A stretch of DNA of 64,000 nucleotides from Myxococcales bacterium (lineage in GTDB: Bacteria > Myxococcota_A > UBA9042): the NCBI GenBank assembly GCA_947491025.1, contig CANLIC010000004.1, positions 128,199 to 192,198 on the forward strand, written 5' to 3'. The translations under genes were made by a program, and so were the position numbers. The notes below the pieces were generated by a model, which was not told where the DNA came from, made no database searches, and saw only the letters and a program-made list of their open reading frames with translations. Below, one piece after another: positions 16,952-29,034 of this stretch (its first letter is position 1; each line of letters starts with the position of its first letter).

Positions 16952-19900
16952 ATGCGAGACCCAGCCGCGTCGCGGAACCGGCCCAAGGCCGTCGTTGCCC
17001 TGGCGACGCTCGCCTTGCTGCTCTGTGCGCTCGGGCCCCTGGCTTGCAGCGAGGACGCGGCCAAGCCCGCCGACGCTGGCGTTGACGTAGTTGCCGATGT
17101 CGACGGATCCGGCGGGGCCGACGGCGCCGATGGGGGTGGCGACGCGCCGAAGGGCGATCCTGCCGCACAAGCCGCGCTGCTGGCCGTTCCTGAGGCCGAG
17201 ACCTTCGTCGTCAGCGGCCTCAAGGGTCCAGTCCACATCGTCGAGACCGAGGCGGGGGTGCCGCACCTCTACGCCTTTGACGCCGTCGATCTCGCATTCG
17301 GGCACGGCTTCGTGGTCGGCCGCGACCGTTGGTTCGTCGTCGACATGGGCCGGCGGCTCGGGCAGGGGCGGGTCAGCGAGCTGCTCGGCGAGGCGGCGCT
17401 GGACTCCGACCTCGACGCCCGGCAGACCGCGATGACCTTCGTGTCCCAGCAGCTGCTCGCCGCGCTCACGCCTCAGCAGCAAGCGCGCTTTGACGCGTTC
17501 GCCGCCGGCCTCAACGCCTATCGCGACGCCGTCGCCGCCGGCACGCTGCCGCCGCCCTCGGAGCTCAAGCTCGCCGCGCCCCTGCTCGGCGGCAAGAAGC
17601 CCATTGAGCTGATGGCGCCCTTCACACGCGCCGACGTCGCGGGCTTTGCGGCCGTCATCATCTACCAGCTCGGCTTCGAGACCGGCGATGTCGGCCGCGG
17701 CCACACCGCCCTGACGTTGAACAGCCTCTTCGCCGGCGTCGCCGAAGCTGACCTCCGCAGAGCCGGCGCGATCGGTGACATCTGGCGCGGGCTGGCGCCG
17801 GTCAAGAAGGTGAGCGCTGCGCCAGGCTTCGGCCTCAATCCCGGCGGTCCCTTGCCACCGGGCAAAGGCGCGGGCGCCGGCCAAGGGTTGCCCGATGGCC
17901 GCGATCCCGGTCGCGGCGCCCACCGACGGGCCGCAGGCGCCGCAAGCGCTGCCTTTGCCGCCAGCGGCTCAGCGCAAGCCGCCGAGAGCGCCCTGGCTCA
18001 GCTCACGGGTCAGCTCGCGGCGCGCCTTGACGCCTTCGAGCAGCGCTTTGGCCGCGACGTCGACGCCGGTTTCGGCAGCAACGCCTGGGCCGTGGCCGCG
18101 GGTGGCACCAAGGACGGCAGGGCGCTGCTGGCTGGCGACGGCCACCTGCCGCTGACCATCCCTTCGCTCTTCTACCAAATCGGCTTCGACACCGCGGTGT
18201 TCGGCGGCGGAGACACCCATCAGCTCGGCCTCGTCATTCCCGGCCTACCGCTGCTCGCCGTCGGCACCAACGGCAAGGTCGCCTGGTGCCAGACGCAGAT
18301 CGATGGCGACATCACCGACTGGTACGTCGAAGAGCTGATCCTCGGGGCCGACGGCCTGCCGGTCAGCAGCCGCTTCCAGGGCAAGGAGCAGCCGCTGAAG
18401 GCGACGGTCGAGACCATCCAGATCGCCGAGATCAAGAGCCCGGTCTTTCCGTCCAAGGGTGGCAGCCGCACGTTCACGCGTTGGACCACCTTCGACGGCC
18501 GCTGGCTTCAGACCATCGAGGGCGTCGTCGTCGGCAAGGCCAGCCAGCCGGCACCCTCGGCCAAGGCCGTGTTGGTCGGCAGCGAGTGGCGCGAGGCCAA
18601 GGACACCGACGGCGACGGCAAGATCAGCGCCATCAGCTTCGACTACACCGGCCTCGACAAGGGCAACCTGCTGCTTGCGGTCGATGGCTTCGGCCACGCC
18701 GAGGACATCGCCGGCTACCGCGAGGCGACCCGCAGCCTCGTCGCCTACTCGCAGAACCTCATCGCTGCCGACGCCAGCGGCGACGTCTACTACTCGGGCT
18801 ACCAGGCCGTGCCGTGCCGCAGCCAGCTGCCCAAAGGCAAGGACGGCCGCTGGGAAGCCGGGGGCGATCCCTCGGGCCTGCTCGACGGCACCAAGTTCGG
18901 CGGCTTCACCATCCCCATCGACAGCCAAGGCCGCGTCGATGAGGCTCCGGGCGCGAGCGATCCCAGCCAGTGCGTCGTGCCCTTCGCCGGCTATCCGGCC
19001 GCGAGCTACAGCGGCAAGGGCATCGTCGTCACCGCCAACAACGATCCCGGCGGCGCCAGCTTCGACGGCATCGTCGAGAACGACGCCCACTACCTCGGCG
19101 GCCCCTGGGACGTCGGCTTCCGCGCCGCCCGCATCGTCGAGCGCCTGGAGTCGCAGGCCAGCGCCGGCGAGGCCACGATGGCGTCGATGGCCGAGGTGCA
19201 GGCCGACATCAAGTCCGCCAACGGCTGCCACTTCGGCCCCTTCCTGCGCGGCGCTATCGCCAAGGCCAAGGGCCTGAAGGGCAAGGCGAACCTCGCCGCC
19301 GACGAGGCGCGACTGGTCGCGCTCTATGAGGCGCTGACGCCGACGGTTGATGACGTCGACGCGCGACTCGGAGCCTGGATCGGCGCCGGCTGCCGCGCCG
19401 CCAGCGGCGTCGAGACGTTCTACAACCCCAAGGTCGATGCGGCGCAGAAGGCCGACGCCGTCGCCACGACGCTCTTCAATCGGTGGTGGGGCCGGGCTGG
19501 CACGCTCATCTTCGACGATGAGCCAATGCCGGGCATCTGGCGCTACTCGGGTAGTCACGCCCGTGCCCGCGCCCTCGACGCTCTTCTGAACGGCCGCGGG
19601 CCCGGCAATCCGCGCGGGCTACAGGGCTACAACCCTGCGACCGGGGAGTCGATCTTCTTTGATCGCGTCGGCACCGACATCATCGAGCGGAGCGACGAGG
19701 TGCTGCTCATGGCGCTGCAGGACGCGCTCAGCGTGCTCAAGGCGGCGCCCAAGGGCCCCGGCAGCGGGGGCTTCGGCAGCGCAGACCTCAGCACCTGGCT
19801 GTACGGCCTGCGGCACGGCGTCCGCTTTGTGTCGACAATCGCGGACTTCTTCGACGGTGACGGCCTTTCGTCGATCACCGATCAGTTCGCCATCCAGACC

Positions 19901-20275
19901 GACAAGCTGCCCCTGCTCACCGGCGATCCCAAGGCGCCGGGCAAGCTCGAGGCCGGTGATCCGCGCAAGGGCCTCATCTGGTTCCCGCGCGGCGGCGATG
20001 CCTTTGCGGTCGATGCTGCGGGCGGTTCCTGGAACGGCGACGACGCCAACTACGGCTCGGGCCCGGTCTTCCGCATGGTCATCGCGCTCGGCGCCGACGG
20101 CGCTGAGGTCCACAACGTGCTGCCAGGCGGTCAGTCGGGCCTCAACGACTCGAAGCACTTTGCTGACCAGGCGCGGTACTGGCTGGCCAACCAGTCGCTG
20201 GTGGTGCCCTTCCGCGCCGCTGACGTCGCCAAGGCTGCCGTTCGACGCGTCTCGCTGCGCCCCGCTGCTCCCTAG
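16952..20275 (+). CDS. Penicillin acylase family (Ntn-hydrolase) lipoprotein
   Basis: A 1107-residue protein whose N-terminus has a hydrophobic stretch ending in GPLAC (Cys32, likely lipidated) and then an Asp/Gly-rich linker. The alpha-chain part shows FGHGFVVGRDRWFVVDMGRR, typical of penicillin acylases, which are made as a precursor that cuts itself. The nucleophile is in FGSNAWAV, with Ser376 the expected first residue of the beta chain. Before it lies a Gly/Pro/Ala-rich segment that would be the removed spacer. Later motifs (GDGHLPLTIPSLFYQIGFD, WCQTQIDGDITDWYVEE) also fit. Family members hydrolyse penicillins, homoserine lactones or other amides; the substrate here is unknown. Longer than most relatives because of inserted Lys/Gly/Asp-rich loops. 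It could quench signals or remodel surface lipids, but this is not shown. Confidence 0.88.
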   Translation: MRDPAASRNRPKAVVALATLALLLCALGPLACSEDAAKPADAGVDVVADVDGSGGADGADGGGDAPKGDPAAQAALLAVPEAETFVVSGLKGPVHIVETEAGVPHLYAFDAVDLAFGHGFVVGRDRWFVVDMGRRLGQGRVSELLGEAALDSDLDARQTAMTFVSQQLLAALTPQQQARFDAFAAGLNAYRDAVAAGTLPPPSELKLAAPLLGGKKPIELMAPFTRADVAGFAAVIIYQLGFETGDVGRGHTALTLNSLFAGVAEADLRRAGAIGDIWRGLAPVKKVSAAPGFGLNPGGPLPPGKGAGAGQGLPDGRDPGRGAHRRAAGAASAAFAASGSAQAAESALAQLTGQLAARLDAFEQRFGRDVDAGFGSNAWAVAAGGTKDGRALLAGDGHLPLTIPSLFYQIGFDTAVFGGGDTHQLGLVIPGLPLLAVGTNGKVAWCQTQIDGDITDWYVEELILGADGLPVSSRFQGKEQPLKATVETIQIAEIKSPVFPSKGGSRTFTRWTTFDGRWLQTIEGVVVGKASQPAPSAKAVLVGSEWREAKDTDGDGKISAISFDYTGLDKGNLLLAVDGFGHAEDIAGYREATRSLVAYSQNLIAADASGDVYYSGYQAVPCRSQLPKGKDGRWEAGGDPSGLLDGTKFGGFTIPIDSQGRVDEAPGASDPSQCVVPFAGYPAASYSGKGIVVTANNDPGGASFDGIVENDAHYLGGPWDVGFRAARIVERLESQASAGEATMASMAEVQADIKSANGCHFGPFLRGAIAKAKGLKGKANLAADEARLVALYEALTPTVDDVDARLGAWIGAGCRAASGVETFYNPKVDAAQKADAVATTLFNRWWGRAGTLIFDDEPMPGIWRYSGSHARARALDALLNGRGPGNPRGLQGYNPATGESIFFDRVGTDIIERSDEVLLMALQDALSVLKAAPKGPGSGGFGSADLSTWLYGLRHGVRFVSTIADFFDGDGLSSITDQFAIQTDKLPLLTGDPKAPGKLEAGDPRKGLIWFPRGGDAFAVDAAGGSWNGDDANYGSGPVFRMVIALGADGAEVHNVLPGGQSGLNDSKHFADQARYWLANQSLVVPFRAADVAKAAVRRVSLRPAAP

Positions 20276-20301
20276 ATCGCCGCGAGGGCCCTGAACGCGC
20301 G

Positions 20302-21383
20302 CTAGCGCGGTCCGCTGAGCAGCCCTCCGCCCTTGGCCGAGGCCGTCACCGGCCGGTGCAGGGTCAGCGAGGCGCCGTCGCGGCGACCGACGTCGAGCGC
20401 AGACGTCATGCGCGGGCCGGCCGCCGGAAGACGTGAAAGACGGCCCATTTCCGCGCGCACGAAGGTATCGAGGTCACCATCGCCGACCCAGACGAGGCCG
20501 CGGGCTGCCTGCACGGTGCGTTCGTCGCGCAGCTTGTTGCGAAAGCCCATCAGGACGCCCGCCTCGTAGTCGCGCCGACCGTCACCAGCGACCTCGCCAC
20601 GTCGTCGGGCCTCGCGGAAGAGTCGCTCGACGGCAGCATGAAGAAAATCATGGACATAGCAGGCGAGCTCCAGGTCGTGGGGCTTGCCGAGCAGCTCCAG
20701 CCGCCGGCCCATGCGCATGCGTTGGGGAATGTACTCGTTGATCCACACCGCTTCGACAAAGAAGTAGCCGGTCAGGATCGACGTGACGATCTTGCTGCGC
20801 AGCGAGACGGTGACCGCGAGCGGCCCGACCCCGCGCCGCTTGTAGTTGGGATCGCCGGCGGCCGCCTGCAGGGCCAGGTTGTGGGCGAGGAGCAGCCGAT
20901 GGGCGGCCGCCATCGCCGCCTCGGCCTCGTGGCGGTTGTCGCTTGCGCCGAGCGCCAGGAGCTTCTGGACTCGCTCGATGATCCGGGCGGCGTCGGGGTC
21001 GGCGTCGCGCTCGGTGCGGTCGGCTCCTTCGCCGCGTGGCTGCACTCGCAACATCGCACACGCATGGGCAAAAGCGGGTCCGTGTGCGGTCTCGTCAGTC
21101 GCTCTCAGCACTTCGTAGGCGTACTGGTGCGCCATCTCATGGCGAAGCGTGTCGAGCACATCGCGCCAGGGATCGCGCTCGATGTGGGCGCGCGAGAGCG
21201 TCAAAAGCCGACCGACGGACTGCCAACTGCCGAGGCGGCCGATGCTCTCGTCGAGCATCATCACCGGCGGCTTGAGCGCCGACTTCAGGTGCTCGACGTT
21301 GGCAAGACGCCACTCCCAGCGAAGCTGCTCGAGCCAGGCTCGGTCTAGCACCGCGCGGTCCTGTTCCTGTCGCTCTCGCTTGC

Positions 21384-21387
<4 letters not shown>
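20302..21387 (-). CDS. SprT-like metalloprotease domain plus DUF2786 protein
   Basis: A 361-residue protein. The ATG at 21387 follows GGAGG and overlaps the stop of the helicase gene (ATGA), so it is translated with it. The N-terminal part has the zinc-protease-like site RHEMAHQYAYE with a third His in ETAHGPAF, as in SprT/Spartan proteins that cut DNA-protein crosslinks. Next is DAARIIERVQKLLALGASDNRHEAEAAMAAA, the DUF2786 signature, followed by a longer C-terminal part seen in DUF2786 proteins (SKIVTSILTGYFFVEAVW). Protease activity and nucleic-acid role are inferred from the family and the RecQ partner. Confidence 0.8.
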
Positions 21388-23222
<1,835 letters not shown>

Positions 23223-23409
23223 TGCGCTCTTGCTCCGCCGCCTGATCGACACGCCGCGCGTCGGGCACAGCCGCCCCGCCCGGGCTGCCCTTGCCACGTG
23301 GAAGCGCTTCCCGCAAGGCGTTTGCGCTGGCGGCGATCCACCGCTACCGTCCGCGCCCGCCGACGCGGCCGCGCCCTTTGCGGGCCCGCCGCGCGCCCTG
23401 AGGTAGGTC

Positions 23410-25119
23410 ATGCACGCACTCACCCACCCGCCGTCCCTTGCACAGCCCGTCGCCCCCGATGCCATCGCCTCGGCCGTCGTCAACGCAGCCGGCCAGGCGG
23501 CCCCAATCGACCTGCTTTCGTTGGTCTTTGACACGCTGCAGGCCCTCGTCGCGCACGACAGCGCCAGCGATGAACGCTCGACAACCATCCCTTCGACCCC
23601 CGGGCAGCGCAAACTCGGCGCTTGGATCGCCGACACCATGAGGTCGTTCGGCGCGGCGGTTGAGATCGACGCCCACGGCAACGTGCTCGGCGCGCTGCCT
23701 GGTTCAGGCGCAGGTGCCAAGGCCCCGCCGATCGCCATGATGGCCCACCTCGACACCGCCCGCGGCACCGTGGCCACCCCAGCGCTGCGGCGCGTCGCTG
23801 GCTGGCGCGGCGATCGCGTGCCCTACACTGACAACGCCGCCATGCAGGTCGACATCGCGACCTACCCGAGTCTGGCGGCGTTCTGCGGCCAGACCCTGGT
23901 CCACGGCGAGGGCAGGGCGCCCTTCGGACTCGACGACAAGCTCGGCTTGACCGAGATCTTGACCCTAGGCGCCTGGCTCGCCGCGGAGGGTGGCGACCGT
24001 CCGCCGCTGCTCCTGATCGCGCGGCCAGACGAAGAGATCGGCTGCATGGCCGCCGTCGAGGGGTTGTCCGAAGCGCTGCGCGATCGCGGCGTGCGTCTGG
24101 GCTGGACCATCGACGGCATCGCCCCCTTTGAGATCAACGTCGAGAACTTCGACGCGGCGATGGTTCGGGTCTCGCTGCCCGAGGCGACGATGACAGCCGC
24201 GGCGACGATGGGCGCTGCCGCGGACGTGCCGCTGCGGACCGGACTGCGCCTCTCCATCGGCGGCGTCAACACCCACGGCGCGACCGCCAAGGCCGAGGGC
24301 CATCGCCCGGCGACCCGGCTGGCGGCGGAGCTGCTGGGCGCACTCGATGCGGCCGGGCTCGGGCCCGAATTCGTGGCGCCTTGCGCCTTTGGTTCGGACT
24401 CCGAGCGCGATTGTGACGGGGTGCTCGATCTTGGCGTGGCCGCCAGCGCGCCCGCCGACGCCGAGGCGCGGGTGGCCGCATGCGCTGAGGCCATCATCGC
24501 TCCGCACCGCCCTCGCGGCGCCAGCCTTGGCCTGCTGTCCTTCGAAGGCGGCGGAGGGTGGCGCATGAGCCACGCCGTCACCGCAGCGCTGCGCCTCGTC
24601 CGCGATGTCTTGGCCGATCCCACGGTGCTGCCGGTGGCCGCCGAGGATTCAGACGGCCGCCAAGGCTACAGCCAGCCCTTTCGCATCCTGCCGATCGACG
24701 GCGGTGTGCGCCTCGACGTCCGCTTGCGCGACTTCGACCCGGCGCTGCTCGATCAGCGCGCCGCCACGGTCGCCGCGCGCTGTCCCGCGGGCGCTGGGTT
24801 CGAGCGCGTGGACCAGTACATCAACATGGGCCCGCAGCTGCGCGGCGTCAGCGCCCTCATCGAGTGGCCAGAGGCCGCGGCGCGCCGGCTCGGGCTGCCG
24901 ACCGTGGTGCAGCCGATTCGCGGCGGTACCGGCGTCGATCCCTTTCTGAGCCGAGGCGTTGCAATCGGCAACCTCGGCACCGGCTACTTCGCGCCGGAGT
25001 CCGAGAAGGAGCTGACCTCGCTCGAGATGGCGGCGGCCCACGTCCGCTGGCTGGCGGCGCTCATCGCCATCGCCGCCACGGCAGGTGCTGAGGCGTCGCC
25101 AAGCGTCGCGCAGCCCTAA
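23410..25119 (+). CDS. M20-family peptidase, PepT (tripeptidase)-like
   Basis: A 569-residue metallopeptidase; GAGGTAGGT precedes the ATG. It shows the two-zinc residues of the M20B group: AHLDTARG (His and Asp), PFGLDDKLGL (the bridging Asp), ARPDEEIG (catalytic Glu), and the C-terminal RGGTGVDPF, compared with RGGTDG in PepT. The dimerisation domain carries GGVNTHGATAKAEGHRPATR. PepT removes the N-terminal residue of tripeptides in the cytoplasm. The chain is longer than the usual 410 residues because of an N-terminal extension and an inserted segment in the lid domain, so the substrate may differ. Convergent overlap of four bases with the FIST gene. Confidence 0.85.
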   Translation: MHALTHPPSLAQPVAPDAIASAVVNAAGQAAPIDLLSLVFDTLQALVAHDSASDERSTTIPSTPGQRKLGAWIADTMRSFGAAVEIDAHGNVLGALPGSGAGAKAPPIAMMAHLDTARGTVATPALRRVAGWRGDRVPYTDNAAMQVDIATYPSLAAFCGQTLVHGEGRAPFGLDDKLGLTEILTLGAWLAAEGGDRPPLLLIARPDEEIGCMAAVEGLSEALRDRGVRLGWTIDGIAPFEINVENFDAAMVRVSLPEATMTAAATMGAAADVPLRTGLRLSIGGVNTHGATAKAEGHRPATRLAAELLGALDAAGLGPEFVAPCAFGSDSERDCDGVLDLGVAASAPADAEARVAACAEAIIAPHRPRGASLGLLSFEGGGGWRMSHAVTAALRLVRDVLADPTVLPVAAEDSDGRQGYSQPFRILPIDGGVRLDVRLRDFDPALLDQRAATVAARCPAGAGFERVDQYINMGPQLRGVSALIEWPEAAARRLGLPTVVQPIRGGTGVDPFLSRGVAIGNLGTGYFAPESEKELTSLEMAAAHVRWLAALIAIAATAGAEASPSVAQP

Positions 25120-26363
25120 GGGCCTGGCTCCGCACCCACGATGCGTGGCGCTGCCTCGTCTTCGACAAAAAGCAGCAGCAGCGTCGCAAAACTGTGCAAG
25201 TGGACGAGGCTCGGCTCGCCGCCCAGCTCGCCGAGGCCGAAACAGCCGCCGATCGCCGCGTCGGGCATGGCTTCGCGCACGAGATCGGTGTCGTGACCAG
25301 GCCGCCCATAGAGCGAGAGGCCGCGACCGATGCAGCTCACCATCCACACGCCCTTGACCCGACTCGGGTTGGCGGCCTCGGGCGCCAACGTCGCTACCAA
25401 CGCGTCGTGGGCGGCGTGAGCGTCGCGAACGTGAAATTGCACGACCTGCCAAGGGTGCGGTGCTTCCGGCAGCAGCATGGCGCCGGTCTCAGCGTCCACC
25501 CCTCGCAGGGGCCGCATCACCATCTGCCCGGGATCGTGCCGTATGCGATCGGGGTCCTGCTCAAGACCCACGCGCAGCCCATTGCGAAACTGGATCTGGG
25601 CTGGCCCATCGAGGCTCTCGTAGAGGTTGCGCAGCACCTCGACCGGGCGCTCGCCGTCGAGCTCCTCGACCATCTCATTGCGGCAGCGGGTGATGAGTCT
25701 CGGGGCGCCGATCGGCCGGCAGCCCTGGGCGATGAGCACCTCGCGGCGGGTGCCGCCGGCGATGACGACGCCGACCGCGCTGTGAGGGGCGTCGTCGAGA
25801 AAGACGGCGCTGCTCTGCGCGAAGCCGCCGCCACCGGCGAGCACGCCTGCGACCTGAACCGCCGGGAACTCACGCCGCAGCGAGGTCAGCAGTGGCCCAC
25901 TCGGACAGCGCGATGGATCGACAAAGAGCAGCAAGGTCGCTGGCGAGGCCGGCGTCCGAGACGCGCCAGGGTCGCCTGCGGACAGCGCTGCCGTCGCCTC
26001 GGCCAACGCTTCCCTCGCCGGGGCCAGGTCGCCGCCATCGACAATCGCGAACGAGCGGCAGGCCGCACCGGGCAGCGAAGCGGCCCACAGCGAAAGACCG
26101 GCCCGCTGCTCGACCTCGTGACCGTCGCCGATGACGCCCGGCGCCGAGCTGCCGATCACCACCGCGTCGTCGGCGAGGGCAACGCTCAAGGCGGCCCTGA
26201 GCAGCTGCGGCAAGGCCGACCAGCGGGGAGCGTGGTGCGGCGTCACAGCGGCGATCAAGAGCGCGATGCGCTCGGGCGCCATCGCCTGCTGGATCTCGCC
26301 GCACGCCTCAGCGATCGCGCGCTGCAGGTCACTGGCGTCTGAGATCGCTGCGGCGTAGCGCAT
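25116..26363 (-). CDS. FIST-domain sensor protein
   Basis: A 415-residue protein starting at the ATG after GAGGTG. The N-terminal half has VVIGSSAPGVIGDGHEV and the glycine-rich VAGVLAGGGGFAQ of FIST_N. The C-terminal half has QGCRPIGAPRLIT, GCFGLGELGG and HLHSFATLLLLF of FIST_C. FIST domains are proposed to bind small ligands such as amino acids and are usually linked to signalling proteins. Here the domain stands alone, with no kinase, cyclase or chemoreceptor next to it. It lies between pepT-like and malQ genes, and its stop overlaps the peptidase stop tail to tail. Confidence 0.85.
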   Translation of the reverse strand: MRYAAAISDASDLQRAIAEACGEIQQAMAPERIALLIAAVTPHHAPRWSALPQLLRAALSVALADDAVVIGSSAPGVIGDGHEVEQRAGLSLWAASLPGAACRSFAIVDGGDLAPAREALAEATAALSAGDPGASRTPASPATLLLFVDPSRCPSGPLLTSLRREFPAVQVAGVLAGGGGFAQSSAVFLDDAPHSAVGVVIAGGTRREVLIAQGCRPIGAPRLITRCRNEMVEELDGERPVEVLRNLYESLDGPAQIQFRNGLRVGLEQDPDRIRHDPGQMVMRPLRGVDAETGAMLLPEAPHPWQVVQFHVRDAHAAHDALVATLAPEAANPSRVKGVWMVSCIGRGLSLYGRPGHDTDLVREAMPDAAIGGCFGLGELGGEPSLVHLHSFATLLLLFVEDEAAPRIVGAEPGP

Positions 26364-26623
26364 CGCCACCTCAACGCGGGCCCGGCCCGGCGATCGCCCC
26401 GTGGCGAAGGCCCCAAAGACGCCTTGCCACGACCAGGGCATCGGCGCAGACGCACTCTCCCACGCTCTGGCCGCGCGATCCACCCGGCCACTGCCGCGAC
26501 TTCGCTGCGCGCCGGGCGCGACGCGCCCCGCGTCACAGCCCAGCCGCTTCCCCAGCGCGCCAACTCCGCCCATCATGGGGGCCCACCTCCTGCGCCGGGC
26601 TTGCCCCCGGGACGAGCGCGCCG

Positions 26624-28177
26624 ATGAACAAGCCCTCGACCAGCCACCTCCGAACCGCGGGGCAGCGCCGCGCCGGGCTGCTGCTGCACCCGACCTCGCT
26701 GCCCGGTGGCCACGGCGTGGGCGATCTCGGCGCCGAAGCGTTTACCCTGCTGCAGTGGCTGTCCGCGGCAGGCCTCTGGGTCTGGCAAGTCCTGCCGCTC
26801 GGGCCCGTCGACGCCGGCGGCTCGCCCTACACCTCGCGCTCGGCCTTGGCCGGCAACCTCGCGCTCGTCGATCTGCGCCAGCTCGTAGTCGCGGGGCTGC
26901 TCGACGCCGCCGCCGTGCAGGGTGGCCCGAGCAATGGCCGGCGCGTCGACTGGCCGCAGGTGCTCGCTTTCAAGGTGCCGCGGGTTCTGCAGGCTGCGGC
27001 CAACCTGGTCGGCGACAGCCACCACCCTTTTCAAGACCAGCTCCACGCCTTCGAGCGCAACGAGGCCGCCTGGCTCGACGACTTCGCGCTCTACGAAGCG
27101 CTGCGTGCGGCAAACGGTGACCAGCCCTGGTGGCGTTGGCCGGCAGCGGCGCGCGATCGCGACCCTGAGACCCTGCAGGCGGCGCGGGACAGCGAAGGCT
27201 TTCGGATCCAAGTTGCGGCGCAATTCCTCTTTCAAAAGCAGTGGATGGCCCTCCGCGCTGCTGCCGAGTCCATGGAGATCGCGCTGGTGGGCGACGCGCC
27301 CATCTACGTCGCGCACGACTCGGCCGACGTCTGGGCACAGCGCCCGCTCTTTCAGCTCGACGGCGACGGCCACTGCACCGCGATCGCCGGCGTACCGCCC
27401 GACGCCTTCAGCGAGGTCGGCCAGCTCTGGGGCAACCCCCTCTACGACTGGCCGCAGCATGAGGCTGAGGGCTTCTCGTGGTGGAAGATGCGAATGCGCC
27501 GCCTCGCGACCCTGGTCCACGCCGTGCGCATCGACCATTTTCGAGGCCTCGCCGCTTATTGGAAGGTGCCTGCCGACGCCGAAGACGCGCGCGGCGGGCA
27601 TTGGCAGCAGGGGCCGGGGGCGCCGCTGCTACAGGCCCTGGCCTCGGTGGGCATCGAGCTCTGGGCCGAGGATCTCGGCGTCATCGATGACGACGTCATC
27701 GCGCTGCGGGACGGCGCTGGGCTGCCAGGCATGGCGATCATGCAGTTCGCCTGGGACGGCGATCCCGACAACGCCTACCTGCCCTACCAGCACGTGCGGC
27801 ACCAGGTCGCCTACACGGGCACACACGACAACGACACCGTGCTCGGCTGGTGGGCGAGCTGCAACGAGTTCGAGCGCCACCGTGCGCGCATCTACTTCGG
27901 CGTCGATGCTCACGATCTGGCATGGGATTTCATCCGAGCCTGCCTGGCGTCGGTGGCGAACTGCGCCGTATTGCCCGTGCAAGACGTGCTCGCCCTCGGC
28001 TCCGAGGCCCGCATGAACGCCCCTGGCGAGACCAAGGGCAATTGGGCCTTCCGCTTGCTGCCCGCCGAGCTCGGCCGGCATCATGCTGAGCGGCTGCGCG
28101 GACTCTGCGGGACCTTCGGCCGCCTGCGGAGCCGTACGCCTGCCCCAGGAGCGATCGCCGATGACGCGTCAGGCTGA
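26624..28177 (+). CDS. malQ: 4-alpha-glucanotransferase (amylomaltase, GH77)
   Basis: A 517-residue GH77 enzyme that moves alpha-1,4-glucan segments between chains in glycogen and maltodextrin metabolism. It begins with AGLLLHPTSLPGGHGVGDLG. The catalytic residues are in place: RIDHFRG (nucleophile Asp304), WAEDLGV (acid/base Glu349) and GTHDNDT (Asp402, stabiliser), at nearly the spacing of the Thermus enzyme. Length is typical of the short bacterial form. The ribosome site is weak. The 3' end overlaps the start of the Nudix gene by 17 bases. Confidence 0.97.
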   Translation: MNKPSTSHLRTAGQRRAGLLLHPTSLPGGHGVGDLGAEAFTLLQWLSAAGLWVWQVLPLGPVDAGGSPYTSRSALAGNLALVDLRQLVVAGLLDAAAVQGGPSNGRRVDWPQVLAFKVPRVLQAAANLVGDSHHPFQDQLHAFERNEAAWLDDFALYEALRAANGDQPWWRWPAAARDRDPETLQAARDSEGFRIQVAAQFLFQKQWMALRAAAESMEIALVGDAPIYVAHDSADVWAQRPLFQLDGDGHCTAIAGVPPDAFSEVGQLWGNPLYDWPQHEAEGFSWWKMRMRRLATLVHAVRIDHFRGLAAYWKVPADAEDARGGHWQQGPGAPLLQALASVGIELWAEDLGVIDDDVIALRDGAGLPGMAIMQFAWDGDPDNAYLPYQHVRHQVAYTGTHDNDTVLGWWASCNEFERHRARIYFGVDAHDLAWDFIRACLASVANCAVLPVQDVLALGSEARMNAPGETKGNWAFRLLPAELGRHHAERLRGLCGTFGRLRSRTPAPGAIADDASG

Positions 28178-28802
28178 AGACGGCTGGGCACCCCTGCAGC
28201 CGGCTGATCGACTTCGGACCCTGCTGCAAGAGCGCTACGCGACGCACATCCCATCGCTGGTGGCGCCCCGCCGGGCAGCGGTGGCGGCCGTGCTGCGTCC
28301 CGATCCTGCCGGCGCCCACGTGCTGCTGATGCGTCGCGCCGAGCGGCCGGGCGACCGGTGGAGCGGCCAGATCTCCATGCCGGGCGGCATGGCCGATCCG
28401 GGCGATGATGATCTGCTGGCCACGGCAGTGCGCGAGGCACGCGAAGAGCTCGGGCTCGCCCTGCAGCCGAGCCAGGCCCTCGGCCGTCTGGACGACCAGA
28501 TCGCCATGGCCAAGGGCCGCGTGCTGCCGCTCGCCATCACCCCGTACGTCTTCGCGGTCGATCACGCCCCGATGTTGTCGCTCAACCACGAAGCGACCAC
28601 CGCCTTCTGGCTGCCGCTGGCACCGCTGCTGCGCGGCGAGCTGGACACCGTCCACCGCTACACGCTCGGCGGGTTGGGCCACGATCTGCCGGCCTGGCGC
28701 TACGAGGGCCACGTCATTTGGGGCCTGACCCATCGGATGCTCTTGAAGTTGGTCGAGATTGCCGCCGCCGAGGGCGCGACAGGGCAGGGCAGAGGACCCT
28801 AG
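28161..28802 (+). CDS. Nudix hydrolase, NudL-like (putative CoA pyrophosphatase)
   Basis: A 213-residue protein starting at an ATG inside the malQ end, with AGGAG upstream. The Nudix box is REAREELG, and the NudL signature SGQISMPGG before it is the feature of the CoA-diphosphatase subgroup, which splits CoA into phosphopantetheine and 3',5'-ADP. One residue at the front of the box is Asp where Glu is more common. The overlap with malQ suggests co-translation. A 232-base gap with no evident gene follows. Confidence 0.85.
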   Translation: MTRQAEDGWAPLQPADRLRTLLQERYATHIPSLVAPRRAAVAAVLRPDPAGAHVLLMRRAERPGDRWSGQISMPGGMADPGDDDLLATAVREAREELGLALQPSQALGRLDDQIAMAKGRVLPLAITPYVFAVDHAPMLSLNHEATTAFWLPLAPLLRGELDTVHRYTLGGLGHDLPAWRYEGHVIWGLTHRMLLKLVEIAAAEGATGQGRGP

Positions 28803-29034
28803 GACCGGCGCTGCAGGTGCGCCCACGGCTGGATGCGCGCGCCTTTTGCCCGCGACCGGCGACCCTCTACGACGGCGCTGGCCGCAGGAATCTTCAGAGG
28901 CTAGCGAATGGGCGGCGAATTGCTGTCGGCGAGCTGCGCTTGCGGTGGCTCATGCTCGTCTCGTACCCTGCCTGAGCAGCGACCACGGCGACGCCGCCGT
29001 AGGGCTCATTCGCCGTACAGCAGAGAGGAACACG

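Noticed and set aside
20298..20309. Perfect 12-bp palindrome CGCGCTAGCGCG at the end of the SprT gene
   Set aside because: It has no loop and no partner copy nearby. At this base composition it is probably chance.
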